Source of the DNA: an uncultured Bacilli bacterium
GTDB taxonomy: Bacteria > Bacillota_I > Bacilli_A > RF39 > UBA660
NCBI GenBank assembly: GCA_934090775.1
Contig: CAKOKF010000012.1
Span: forward strand, 1-19,562
Direction of reading: 5' to 3'
Length of the DNA: 19,562 nt
Below the pieces are notes generated by a model. The model made no database searches, was not told the DNA's origin, and saw nothing but the letters and a program-made list of their open reading frames with translations. Shown piece after piece: positions 1 through 6,558 of this stretch; within the stretch, counting starts at the first letter, position 1; every line of letters begins with the position of its first letter. Position numbers and translations under genes: made by a program.

Positions 1-18
1 ATAATTTAATTATGTATC

Positions 19-54
19 AAGGCTATTTCATAATTTTAGAAATAACCTTTTTTA
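19..54 (+). terminator. Rho-independent terminator of a plus-strand gene to the left
   Basis: The arms AAGG-c-TATTTC (19-29) and GAAATA-a-CCTT (39-49) form a bulged hairpin followed by a T-run (48-53). The T-run lies on the plus side only, so it most likely ends a plus-strand gene lying outside the window. Confidence 0.55.
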
Positions 55-56
55 TT

Positions 57-239
57 TTAAAATATAGAATTAGTATTCCTATACTTAATTTTAAAAGTGC
101 AATTAGCATACTTACTCAGCCTTAAAGTAGTTAAATTACTCTGAGGATCAACATCTACAACTAACACTTTTCCCCTTGTTTAGCCAATGCTACACCAAGA
201 TTAAAAGTTGTTGTTGTTTTACCAACTCCTCCTTTCTTT
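57..239 (-). pseudogene. ParA/Soj-family ATPase remnant, frameshifted
   Basis: Reading the minus strand from 239 gives KKGGVGKTTTTFNLGVALAK, the deviant Walker A motif and first helix of a ParA/MinD-type partitioning ATPase. A stop codon lies directly before it, so the usual start and first beta strand are missing. About 22 codons in, the frame breaks near 172-175. Resuming one base off gives VLVVDVDPQSNLTTL, the A' motif of the same family, after which the frame runs into unrelated sequence and stops at 57. ParA proteins are normally 250-280 residues and segregate plasmids or chromosomes, or occur on integrated elements. What remains is about 60 codons in two frames and cannot make a working ATPase. 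The identification is strong because both motifs appear in the right order and spacing. Confidence 0.8.
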
Positions 240-244
240 TAATT

Positions 245-272
245 TAGCCACCTTAATTTAATAAGATGGCTA
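245..272. repeat. Inverted repeat with 11-bp arms
   Basis: TAGCCACCTTA (245-255) and TAAGATGGCTA (262-272) pair over 11 positions with one mismatch and a 6-base loop. There is no T-run on either side, so it is not an obvious terminator. It lies between the ParA remnant and the recombinase remnant. Confidence 0.5.
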
Positions 273-291
273 TGTATTCAATTTCTAGCAT

Positions 292-322
292 AAAAAAAGA
301 ACTGACCATTTTTAATCAGTTC
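292..322 (-). terminator. Rho-independent terminator below the recombinase remnant
   Basis: GAACTGA (299-305) and TCAGTTC (316-322) make a perfect 7-bp stem. On the minus strand it is followed by seven T (complement of the A-run at 292-298). It sits 9 bases past the stop of the recombinase remnant. Confidence 0.75.
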
Positions 323-330
323 AAATATGT

Positions 331-470
331 TTAATAAATTTTATGACTAATTTTCTTTCTTACCCCTTGAATCAAATCACCGGTATATGTTCTTTTTTTT
401 AATATTTCATCTACCTTTTTAGCATTCCATTTTTTTGCTATTTCTGATTTTACATAACTTTTTACATGAA
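331..470 (-). pseudogene. Large serine recombinase fragment (site-specific integrase), frameshifted
   Basis: The minus strand reads EIAKKWNAKKVDEILKK, then after a one-base shift in an A-run near 395-405 RTYTGDLIQGVRKKISHKIY and a TAA stop at 331. The pattern W...KV.EIL....Y.GDL.QGKRKKISHK is typical of the 'recombinase' domain (PF07508 type) in large serine recombinases of phages and conjugative elements, which are normally 450-550 residues. Only about 45 codons are left and the catalytic resolvase domain is gone. The terminator at 292-322 still follows it. The assignment rests on motif recall rather than a search, but the GDL.QG..KKISH signature is characteristic. It fits the ParA remnant next door as another piece of a dead mobile element. 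Confidence 0.6.
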
Positions 471-475
471 TTCGT

Positions 476-508
476 AAAAATAAAACTTAATATTTAAGTT
501 TTATTTTT
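476..508 (-). terminator. Terminator of the VOC gene, perfect 15-bp hairpin
   Basis: The arms 476-490 and 494-508 are perfectly complementary over 15 bp around a 3-base loop (TAT). The arm ends are A/T-only, so either strand ends the hairpin with a U-tract. It lies 11 bases beyond the stop of the minus-strand VOC gene. Confidence 0.75.
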
Positions 509-519
509 ATTAACCATTT

Positions 520-939
520 TTATATTTCTCTGTCTTCTAAATCTTGACTAAATCTTAATAAATATCCATTTGGATCTTGTACTAAAAACTCTTTACATCC
601 CATTAGAATATTATCTTTTCTATACCAATGTTCTTCCATTTCTATAAATATTTTATATTTTGCTGTTTTTAATCTATTATATATTTCATCTATATTAGTT
701 ACATCTATTTGAAAATTAATGCCAACTCCTAGTGGGTATTCTAATTTTCCAGTTCCCCATTTATTATTCTCATTGTCTATTTCTTGTATCATAAGTTGTA
801 CATTTTCTAATTGCAAAAAAGCAAATTTATCTTCTTTTCTATCATACACTACATTAAAACCAATTAAATCTATATAAAACTGTAAACTATCTTCTAAATT
901 AAAAACATCAAACTCTGGTAACATTTGATTCCATTCCAT
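520..939 (-). CDS. VOC-superfamily protein, bleomycin-resistance / glyoxalase-like
   Basis: This 139-residue single-unit protein has the betaalphabetabetabeta pattern of the vicinal-oxygen-chelate superfamily: an N-terminal PEFDVFNLEDSLQFYIDLIGF segment, a middle strand FLQLENVQLMIQE, and the C-terminal FLVQDPNGYLLRFSQ that closes the fold and is nearly diagnostic. Length and the DPNGYLLRF ending match bleomycin-binding resistance proteins, which sequester the drug as cytoplasmic dimers. General VOC proteins look alike, so the substrate is uncertain. The start is well supported: AAGGAGGAG lies a few bases before ATG. A possible extended -10 promoter (980-988) and a strong terminator (476-508) make it a single-gene unit. 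It is the only clearly intact gene of normal length among the remnants in this part of the window, and such genes are often carried as cargo. Confidence 0.8.
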   Translation of the reverse strand: MEWNQMLPEFDVFNLEDSLQFYIDLIGFNVVYDRKEDKFAFLQLENVQLMIQEIDNENNKWGTGKLEYPLGVGINFQIDVTNIDEIYNRLKTAKYKIFIEMEEHWYRKDNILMGCKEFLVQDPNGYLLRFSQDLEDREI

Positions 940-979
940 TTATTTCTCCTCCTTTTTTACATTAGTATTAATTTTCATA

Positions 980-988
980 TTTATATCA
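980..988 (-). promoter_or_regulatory. Extended -10 promoter candidate for the VOC gene
   Basis: The minus strand reads TG-A-TATAAA, an extended -10 element about 40 bases upstream of the VOC start. The -35 region is a T/C tract without a clear hexamer. The element overlaps the stop codon of the small upstream gene. Confidence 0.4.
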
Positions 989-1160
989 TAAAAGGAAATA
1001 AAAGAAAAGAATATATTATAATTTTATTCAATTTTAAAATTAGTTCATCAATAGGTTCTGTATAGATACCTTGTTTTAATTTATCATTTTTAAATTGTAT
1101 TAAGGCATTTAAAATTATGTTAGTTTCTATATTCTTAATAGGTAATTTTATTTTTTTCAT
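981..1160 (-). CDS. Small hypothetical protein (59 residues)
   Basis: A 59-residue protein starting at the ATG preceded by GGAG with a 10-base spacer. A GTG three codons upstream would sit almost on the ribosome site and is less likely. The middle, NIILNALIQFKNDKLKQG followed by TEPIDELILKL, resembles a family of very short Bacillota proteins of unknown function that I recall having the form 'E..ii.nALi.frn.li..g.yt..vDdlilKl' and that often lie in accessory regions. The C-terminal hydrophobic stretch IIIYSFLLFPFMI is unusual for that family and may be a tail acquired by loss of an earlier stop. No enzymatic motif is visible. It reads into the VOC gene's promoter region. Confidence 0.5.
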   Translation of the reverse strand: MKKIKLPIKNIETNIILNALIQFKNDKLKQGIYTEPIDELILKLNKIIIYSFLLFPFMI

Positions 1161-1234
1161 TATAACCACACTCCAACAAATTATATATTAATTATAATAC
1201 TACTAATAAAAATAATTAAATGTGCAAATTATAT

Positions 1235-1374
1235 GAAAGTTTCTTTAAGTCGTTCTTACCTAATTTTTATTATAATTTTTATTAATTTTTTATTAAAAAT
1301 TGTAAAAAGGATTTTAATTAAAAGTCTTATAAAATAAGGGTTTTAAAGAGAGTTTATATAAGTCGTTCTTTACC
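1235..1374. repeat. Pair of imperfect direct repeats around AAGTCGTTCTT
   Basis: Copy 1 (1235-1260) and copy 2 (1348-1374) share GTTT-(4)-AAGTCGTTCTT-(t)-ACC, about 27 bases each with few differences, 113 bases apart. Between them is featureless A/T-rich DNA. They flank the space between the small gene and the rhuM pseudogene. Confidence 0.5.
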
Positions 1375-1403
1375 AGTTTATATTGGTTTTATTTACATTT
1401 TCA

Positions 1404-2045
1404 TTATTCATTCTTTTCACTTCCATTTTCTATCATTTTTGCTTCGTTTAAAAAATTATCAAAGTCAGATTTATATAATTGATCTTGTTTAACTTTAAAT
1501 TTATCATATTCTTTGTATGCTAACTCTTGGGCAACACTAGCCGATATTTTTCCAGCGTTATGTAATATTTCTTTACCATTAAATTGCAAAAATACATTTA
1601 ATTTTTCTACCCAATCTTTCATAGTCATTGCATTGTGATTTTCCGCCTGTAACTCCGCATAGTCTAAATACATGTTACAATTCTATTTAAATCTTTTAAT
1701 TCTTTTTCATTTAAATAGTTTTTTGCAATGTCTACATCATATTTATAAATTGGTCCATCAGGAGAATTTTTCTAGTTAGTTAGGCACATATTTTCTTTTT
1801 TTGAGTCTACTCTATTATATATTATTTCGGCCGCAGTATTACCAGTTATTGCATAGTGTAATTTATTTTGAACAATCTTAAAGAAAGTATAAGCTTCTTC
1901 CAATTTTGGATTATAATCAATTGAAGTAGCAATAAACAAATCCATAATTTTGAGGTAACCTATTCTTGCACTCACTCTAATTGTATTGTTCATTAAGCAA
2001 TTTTGTAAAAAAAATATGCTTAAAAATTTCAGTTGAGTCATTTTT
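1404..2045 (-). pseudogene. rhuM: rhuM-family gene, broken by a nonsense codon and frameshifts
   Basis: Translating the minus strand gives a RhuM (Virulence_RhuM) protein in pieces. A fragment FFTKLLNE lies in one frame (about 1990-2040). A shift then leads to IRVSARIGYLKIMDLFIATS ... QNKLHYAITGNTAAEIIYNR. At 1773-1775 the expected Trp of the conserved GLTNWK is TAG (the text reads MCLTN-stop-KNSPDG). The same frame continues with YKYDVDIAKNYLNEKELKDL, then one base is lost near 1676 and the frame beginning MYLDYAELQAE carries the C-terminal domain (TMKDWVEKLNVFLQFN, EILHNAGKISASVAQELA) to the stop at 1404. RhuM proteins are about 330 residues; the N-terminal DNA-binding-like third is not recognisable upstream. 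Family function is poorly known, though members are often associated with mobile islands and phage-like contexts. The order and content of the pieces make the identification firm. Confidence 0.85.
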
Positions 2046-2400
2046 TTATTTTTTCTTTCTTTGTCTAATAATCCTTAAATCCATTAAAAATTATATCATA
2101 CCTCACTTTAAATGTCATTTGATTTAGCAATAGTTTCCCTATTTTAATTAGCAAAAAGCTACAAATCCAAAAGAAAAGATAGATTCACACTAGATCTATC
2201 TTAGTACTAATTTATTTAAAATAATTTTTATATTTGCATTAACAATACACAATATATTACTATTTTCTTGGAAATATCCAATTATTTAAATCAATATTTA
2301 TCCCAAACAGCACTTGCAAAATTTACTCTATCCCTTACCTTCATTTTGTGTTATAGTATTTTCAAGTTTAAGGAGGAAGCTTAAGAATTCCAATTATTAT
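2046..2400. other. Gene-poor stretch: one hairpin and a promoter
   Basis: No convincing coding sequence is visible on either strand. The minus strand near 2045-2090 has short fragments that could be further rhuM debris, but stops cut every frame. AGATAGAT (2177-2184) and ATCTATCT (2194-2201) form an 8-bp hairpin with no clear T-run. A plus-strand extended -10 promoter and an AGGAGG site lie at the right end. Confidence 0.5.
2349..2376 (+). promoter_or_regulatory. Extended -10 promoter with immediately following AAGGAGG
   Basis: TG-T-TATAGT (2349-2357) is an extended -10 element, so transcription would start near 2363-2365. AAGGAGG follows at about 2370-2376. The nearest in-frame ATG is at 2401, 24 bases after the ribosome site, which is too far for normal initiation. 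The in-frame codons at the right distance are not start codons. Confidence 0.45.
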
Positions 2401-2784
2401 ATGCAAGTATTAAAAAAATATCTTGCTGATGGTAAACTTTCTAAAAACGAAAAAAAATTTGTTCTTAGATACATTATAATGAATAAGAATATGGAACAAA
2501 TTAGTCATATCACTTATGATGTTTATAAAACAAATTTAATTAACGATTTAATTAGCACTAAAGAATATTTAAAAGCAACCAATCAATTAAGTGGTGAATA
2601 TTTAGAAAGATTACTAGCTATCTATGATATGGCTATCACCCTAAAACCAGATGGTAATAAACAAGGTATTATTAATCTATACTATCAACTAGAAAAATTA
2701 AAAACCCAATGTAATATTAATTCTAGACATGCTGATGTAGTTTGTATGGGTTTAAAGGAAGAACTTTATGTTAGAAGAGGTTAA
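2401..2784 (+). CDS. Unknown protein, first gene of an overlapping pair
   Basis: About 127 residues from the ATG at 2401. The same frame is open back to 2314, but that stretch contains the apparent promoter, so the longer version is unlikely. I do not recognise the family. The N-terminus (VLKKYLADGKLSKNEKKFVL) looks helical and basic, and the rest is a helix-rich soluble protein without membrane segments or an obvious catalytic motif. It overlaps the next gene by 17 bases in a different frame, a sign of translational coupling. A good AGGAGG site lies 24 bases upstream with no start codon at normal distance, so the original start may be mutated or an unusual start is used. The partner gene is frameshifted, so this one may also be a relic. 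Confidence 0.45.
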   Translation: MQVLKKYLADGKLSKNEKKFVLRYIIMNKNMEQISHITYDVYKTNLINDLISTKEYLKATNQLSGEYLERLLAIYDMAITLKPDGNKQGIINLYYQLEKLKTQCNINSRHADVVCMGLKEELYVRRG

Positions 2785-3662
2785 AGAAATAATAAGCACT
2801 TATTCTTCTACTAGCAATTTAGCTATAACTGAAGAATTTCGCTTAAAAATGATTGCTAATTTAAGTGAAGTTTTAGATAATGAAGCACTTTTTAAAGTTA
2901 AAGGATTTACTTGCGTTGAAGATTTCTATAATTATGATATCTCTTACACCGAAAATATCAACCATTTTATAGAAATTGCAAGATCCGAAGAAGACCTTGG
3001 AGCTTTTGCATTATATACTCTTATTGAAAAGATAAAAACTTTAAATGAAATATTATTTGAAGATATTTTTGATTTTGATGGTCAAATTGCTTACTTAAAA
3101 GAACTGGATTTAATTTTAGAAATTGAAAAAGGTTTTGATTATATAAGTGAATTTATTAAAGAATTTGATAAAACGCAAAAAAAGACACTACCTTTCTTAG
3201 TAAATAATAAATACCAAATCTTCTTTTCCGGTTATTTTTATGAAGACGTTAAAAGTCTTAGTCCGGACAATGTCATAAACTTAATTAGTAAATTAAGTAA
3301 TCCGCTAGCTACCGAAGATGCTGTTCCTACAAGCGTCGAAATCGGTCATGTTAACAGTCATTATGGAACTGCTTATTTACGTATGCATCTTGGGCTTCAC
3401 TATCGCATTGCTTTTGAAAGATATCATGGTATGACCATTATCCTTGGCATTGCTCAAAAACAGGCAAATTTGGTGAATATAATCGTTATGATGCAATTGC
3501 GAGAAAAAGTGATGCTATTCATAAAGAAGCTGATGCATTTAAGTAAGGAACCGAATCAACGACCACAGCAAAACTATAAAACTTTTAAAAATATACTATT
3601 TGAAATATCTTGAACAAGAGAATATTAAAATCAATAAAGAAACTGGAACCACCCTAAAGTGA
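2768..3662 (+). pseudogene. Unknown gene, second of the pair, with two frameshifts near its 3' end
   Basis: The first frame is open from ATG 2768 through LHYRIAFERYHGMTIILGIA at about 3450 and then runs into low-plausibility sequence, stopping at 3613. One base off from about 3462, the sense resumes as GKFGEYNRYDAIARKSDAIH...EADAFK and stops at 3544. A second shift there gives RINDHSKTIKLLK...YLEQENIKINKETG and a stop at 3660-3662, directly in the terminator stem. The three pieces read as one acidic, helical C-terminus, so the intact gene would code for about 297 residues. I do not know the family. The C-terminal pattern (L...L...YRIAF...GMTIILGI..K....RY..IA) is loosely like a RelE/HigB toxin core, and with the small gene in front a toxin-antitoxin relic is possible but unproven. 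Confidence 0.55.
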
Positions 3663-3672
3663 TTCCTTTTTT
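3645..3672 (+). terminator. Terminator of the plus-strand pair
   Basis: GGAACCAC (3645-3652) pairs with GTGATTCC (3659-3666) with one mismatch and a 6-base loop, followed by TTTTTT (3667-3672). It overlaps the stop codon of the frame-corrected gene, which supports the reading that this gene originally ended at 3662. Confidence 0.75.
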
Positions 3673-3725
3673 ATATTAAAATTTATATTTATTTTTTTCT
3701 CGTACTTAAATCTTTTATTATCAAC

Positions 3726-4163
3726 TTATCCAATTTCGCCCTCATAAATAATTTTTCCTTCTTTAGCATCCTTATAGTTAATATAAACTTTTACTTGTAA
3801 AGAATTTAGAGGAATATCAAAGTGACCTTTTTTATTCATGTAACACGTATCTTTAGCATTATCAATATTTAAGAATTTTAAATAGAACGATATATAATCC
3901 TTACTTATTTTATGAACTTGACTAGTACAAGGCCAAATTAAAACTGATTCATTATTTTCAATTAAATAATATTCATTAAACATAATATCTTCTTTGGTAC
4001 CGATTTCAACTTTATTGATCTTGCGCCAATCATAAGCAAGAGTTATATGAAACGTGTACTTGCTACTCTTATCTATCACTAGAAGTTCATCTTTATTAAG
4101 TTCTATTTTACTTATGCCAATATTTTTATTATTTAAAAGCATATAATTTAATTCTTCATTCAT
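3726..4163 (-). CDS. Unknown soluble protein, last gene of the nucleotide-processing operon
   Basis: A 145-residue protein with no family I recognise. It is predicted to be beta-rich and cytoplasmic: alternating hydrophobic strands such as DELLVIDKS, YTFHITLAYDW and LQVKVYINYKD, no signal peptide, no membrane segment. Two Cys (in WPCTS and DTCYM) are present but form no metal-binding pattern. Its ATG lies 6 bases past the stop that the upstream kinase would reach if its in-frame TGA were sense, and its ribosome site AAAGGG lies inside that kinase tail, so it was built as the coupled last gene of the run. No terminator of its own is obvious. It converges on the plus-strand pair, whose hairpin at 3645-3666 could serve both directions weakly. 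Confidence 0.6.
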   Translation of the reverse strand: MNEELNYMLLNNKNIGISKIELNKDELLVIDKSSKYTFHITLAYDWRKINKVEIGTKEDIMFNEYYLIENNESVLIWPCTSQVHKISKDYISFYLKFLNIDNAKDTCYMNKKGHFDIPLNSLQVKVYINYKDAKEGKIIYEGEIG

Positions 4164-4169
4164 TTTATA

Positions 4170-4292
4170 TTACCCTTTCTTATTATCTACTCGATTTTGT
4201 AAAATAGAATAGCTATAATCCTTTTGACTTTCAATAACTAAATCAAAGGTATCTTCCTTACTTAAAACATTTACTTTAAATTCTTGACTTCA
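4170..4292 (-). other. Severed C-terminal tail of the kinase-like gene beyond an in-frame TGA
   Basis: Past the TGA at 4290-4292 the kinase frame stays open for 39 more codons (SQEFKVNVLSKEDTFDLVIE and on) to TAA at 4170-4172, only 6 bases before the next gene's ATG. Codon use matches the body of the gene and the segment continues the expected fold, so it is a cut-off end of the same gene and not random sequence. If TGA were TGG the join would read DDIWSQEF. Confidence 0.7.
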
Positions 4293-4838
4293 AATATCAT
4301 CATATAATTCGGATGTATCTCTATTTAGTTCGAGAGTTCTTTTCTTTCGACGATATATTTCTTCTTCTTTGTTACATTTTAATAAAATAGTTAAAGATTG
4401 ACTTGGTTCTTTATCTAAAAAGCAAGTCCCTACTCCTTCTAAAATAGTTAAGAAATAATTAGGATATAGCTTTCTTATTTTTTGTTTATCTTGATAATGA
4501 TACGGGAAGTAGAAGCATTCTAAACCGTTATCAATATTGTATAATACCTCATATACGCCTTTATAGAAATAAGATTCCATACAAGAGGAAGTGTAACGAC
4601 CTTGATACTTTTTATTATCATCATTCCAGGTATATAAAGAATTTTTTCTTAAATTAATATCCACTAAGTAATCATCTAAAGATATTAAATTACAAGTATT
4701 TATTTTTCTAGCTGTGTTATATAATACTTTGCTTAAGGTTGTCTTACCGCTACTGCCATTACCACAAATATAGATCTTACTTAGGTTATATTTTTGACAA
4801 ACATCGATAATTAAACTTACTAGTTCATCTATTTGCAT
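4290..4838 (-). CDS. Uridine-kinase-like P-loop protein, probably truncated by TGA
   Basis: 182 residues to the TGA. The N-terminus holds a P-loop GNGSSGKTT (residues 26-34), followed by a strand ending SLDDYL (53-58) whose acidic pair matches the catalytic/substrate Asp of uridine kinase/phosphoribulokinase-type enzymes. ILEGVG (132-137) resembles the 'EG' substrate loop, and a basic lid-like segment RRKKR (163-167) precedes ELNRDTSE. These enzymes phosphorylate nucleosides or related small molecules using ATP; the substrate cannot be told. The TGA falls after the lid region, and the missing tail is present downstream in frame (4170-4289), so the full protein would be about 222 residues. The start is 2 bases past the DUF488 gene stop, i.e. 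tightly operonic. It may be a recent loss, a sequencing error or stop readthrough. Confidence 0.65.
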   Translation of the reverse strand: MQIDELVSLIIDVCQKYNLSKIYICGNGSSGKTTLSKVLYNTARKINTCNLISLDDYLVDINLRKNSLYTWNDDNKKYQGRYTSSCMESYFYKGVYEVLYNIDNGLECFYFPYHYQDKQKIRKLYPNYFLTILEGVGTCFLDKEPSQSLTILLKCNKEEEIYRRKKRTLELNRDTSELYDDI

Positions 4839-4840
4839 GA

Positions 4841-5362
4841 TTATCCTCTTTTCATTATTTTTCGTAACTCTTTTTTATAAGAAAGAGGCTTTTTATATGT
4901 TTCTTCATCGCTAGTGATAATTTTTAATTCCGGAATGTAGACCCCCGTTTTCAGCTCAATAAAGTCGGCTAAAACCCGACGGTGGCAAAATTCGTTTACT
5001 GGTTCATGACATAAGAAAATAATATTCGTTCCAAATTTTTCTTGTAAAGTCTTCAAAAATATATCCAGCTCCAAGTCTTTTAATCTTGTTTCATAATAAC
5101 TTTTAATATAAGCATATTCAATTTGCTTTTTACGAACTTGGTATTGTTCCGCTGTTAAAGTACTTTTACTAGCTTCTAAATTTTGTAAAGCCCCAGCATA
5201 GGGCAAATAAGTCATTAATAAGGGTGCTAATTTTTTATAAGCAGGACCGTAATAACCCCAAGCATGGCCACCATCACCAGTAATTGATACTGTATTGCCA
5301 TATTTAATATTATCATAAGATCCGGTGCCTCTTATGACTCTTTTTACATCACTTGCTAACAT
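4841..5362 (-). CDS. DUF488-like protein
   Basis: 173 residues. The C-terminal half carries the diagnostic DUF488 block: a strand IIFLCHE, then CHRR and a helix (Cys118, His119, Cys126, His127, Arg128, Arg129; then ADFIELKTGV). The N-terminal half contributes the VSITGDGGHAWGY segment (residues 25-37). DUF488 proteins are cytoplasmic, small and of unproven activity; the conserved Cys/His/Arg cluster is thought to form an active or metal site. The start follows a strong GGGGGA site. It sits between the DUF402 gene (21 bases away) and the kinase-like gene (2 bases away), so it is co-transcribed with them. Genes of this family often travel with nucleotide-handling or defence-related genes, which fits the context but does not prove it. 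Confidence 0.75.
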   Translation of the reverse strand: MLASDVKRVIRGTGSYDNIKYGNTVSITGDGGHAWGYYGPAYKKLAPLLMTYLPYAGALQNLEASKSTLTAEQYQVRKKQIEYAYIKSYYETRLKDLELDIFLKTLQEKFGTNIIFLCHEPVNEFCHRRVLADFIELKTGVYIPELKIITSDEETYKKPLSYKKELRKIMKRG

Positions 5363-5383
5363 TTCTAATCCCCCTAATCAACA

Positions 5384-5896
5384 TTACATGTTACCTAGAT
5401 ATTTTAAATAATCAATTTGCATACAAGGATTGGTTCCATCTTTAATCTCTTTTATTAAACGATCTTTGGTAGCATAAATACCATTTAATTCAGTCTTAGT
5501 AAATTCACCTTCTTTATAAGCTTCTAAAAGTTCATCTTCATCTAAGACATTTATTTTACCAAAAAGCGAAGTTACATCTAAATATAAATCGTCATACATA
5601 GGAATATTATATTTAGGATCAAGTCTAGCATTACGACATATATCAAAATAATATTCTAAAGGCTTTTTATCTTTATCCAAAAATAAACGCATAGCATAAT
5701 CTTTACTCTTGGGAATAACTTCAAAAACATAATAGCCATCATCCATAACGGTTATATCATTATCAATTACGAATTTTTCCCGACATTGAATTAATTTTTT
5801 GACACTAATATAGTAATCATCTTGGTCTAAATAAACTTTTAATTCATATTTTTCGATATCTCTTAGATAAGTTTTACTTATAATTTTAGTTTTCAT
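5384..5896 (-). CDS. DUF402 family protein, NtdP-like nucleoside phosphatase candidate
   Basis: 170 residues from the ATG at 5894-5896, chosen because AGAAAGGAAG precedes it properly. An upstream ATG in the same frame at 5956 would add 20 Lys-rich residues, overlap the previous gene and lack a site. The C-terminal half has the DUF402 signature: LEYYFDICRNARLD, then DDLYLDVTSLFGKI, then VLDEDELLEAYKEGEFT. In characterised members (the YgaC/NtdP type) this acidic cluster binds divalent metal and hydrolyses nucleoside tri- and diphosphates; the family also overlaps with FAU-1-type RNA-binding proteins. The N-terminal half is a shorter beta-barrel-like region than in the longest members. Within this run it would supply phosphatase activity opposite the two P-loop kinases. 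Confidence 0.75.
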   Translation of the reverse strand: MKTKIISKTYLRDIEKYELKVYLDQDDYYISVKKLIQCREKFVIDNDITVMDDGYYVFEVIPKSKDYAMRLFLDKDKKPLEYYFDICRNARLDPKYNIPMYDDLYLDVTSLFGKINVLDEDELLEAYKEGEFTKTELNGIYATKDRLIKEIKDGTNPCMQIDYLKYLGNM

Positions 5897-5931
5897 ACCC
5901 TTACTTCCTTTCTTGTTTTTATTTTTTTCTA

Positions 5932-6483
5932 TTAATTTGCCCCAATTTTTTGACAAAGTTCATTAATAATTAATTCTCTATTTTGGCCATAATTAGTATT
6001 AATTAATTTGACTTTACTATCTTTACATTCTTCTTTTAAAGATTCATTAAGATCCAATATTTCTTTAATATTACGATTAAAGTCATCCTCGCCTACAAGG
6101 GAAGGCCAATCAAATGGCTGGGAATATTCTTTTAATATTTTTCTTAGATTTTCTTCATCCGTTTCGGTATACAAGGCATAAGCATCAACATTATACTTTT
6201 CTTGTAATTTCTTTATGTCGCTAATCTTAAAAATATACTCAATAACGGTGTTTTCACCATAATTTTTGGCATTGTCATAAGCAAACTCTACTAACTTTTC
6301 CAAAAAATCATAACAATCTATAAAATGTTTAATGTCTTTCTTATCACAAACATAATCAACAGCATCTAATATTTGATCCATATTAAGGTGAGTAAAATTA
6401 TACTCTTTATTTAATTTATTAGCTAAAGTTGTCTTTCCAGCTCTTTTATTTCCGGCTAAAATAACTACTTTTCCTGATTTCAT
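5932..6483 (-). CDS. P-loop kinase of the AAA_33 / adenylate-kinase-like type
   Basis: 183 residues with a clean Walker A, GNKRAGKTT (residues 11-19), right after a short VVILA strand, followed by HLNMDQILD (32-40), the substrate-side Asp position seen in small nucleoside/nucleotide kinases. YALYTETDEENLRKILKEY (from about residue 96) resembles the lid/nucleotide-binding section with a conserved Arg. It is soluble and without extra domains, the usual length for zeta-toxin/gluconate-kinase-like small-molecule kinases. Substrate unknown; candidates are a nucleoside, a nucleotide or an RNA end. The ribosome site is AGAAAGAGATG just before ATG. The downstream DUF402 gene starts 35 bases after the stop. 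A gap of 75 bases to the upstream ADP-ribosylglycohydrolase has no promoter or terminator I can defend. Confidence 0.7.
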   Translation of the reverse strand: MKSGKVVILAGNKRAGKTTLANKLNKEYNFTHLNMDQILDAVDYVCDKKDIKHFIDCYDFLEKLVEFAYDNAKNYGENTVIEYIFKISDIKKLQEKYNVDAYALYTETDEENLRKILKEYSQPFDWPSLVGEDDFNRNIKEILDLNESLKEECKDSKVKLINTNYGQNRELIINELCQKIGAN

Positions 6484-6558
6484 TTTATCATCTCTTTCTT
6501 AGTTTTTTCTTTTTTATTGTTATTGCTTATTAAATAAGCCTTTTTCATATTTTATTAA

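Noticed and set aside
2177..2201. 8-bp hairpin as a terminator of the rhuM pseudogene or of a missing gene
   Set aside because: It lies upstream of rhuM rather than downstream on that strand, and the following tract is only partly T-rich.
2314..2400. Longer N-terminus for the first unknown plus-strand gene
   Set aside because: The segment contains the promoter and ribosome site, so it should not be translated.
4290..4292. Reassignment of TGA to Trp in the whole organism
   Set aside because: All conserved Trp positions in FtsY, SufB, SSB and others are TGG, and the housekeeping genes are complete without reading TGA as Trp.
5897..5956. 20-residue N-terminal extension of the DUF402 protein
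   Set aside because: It is Lys-rich, lacks a ribosome site and overlaps the previous gene; the ATG at 5896 has a good site.
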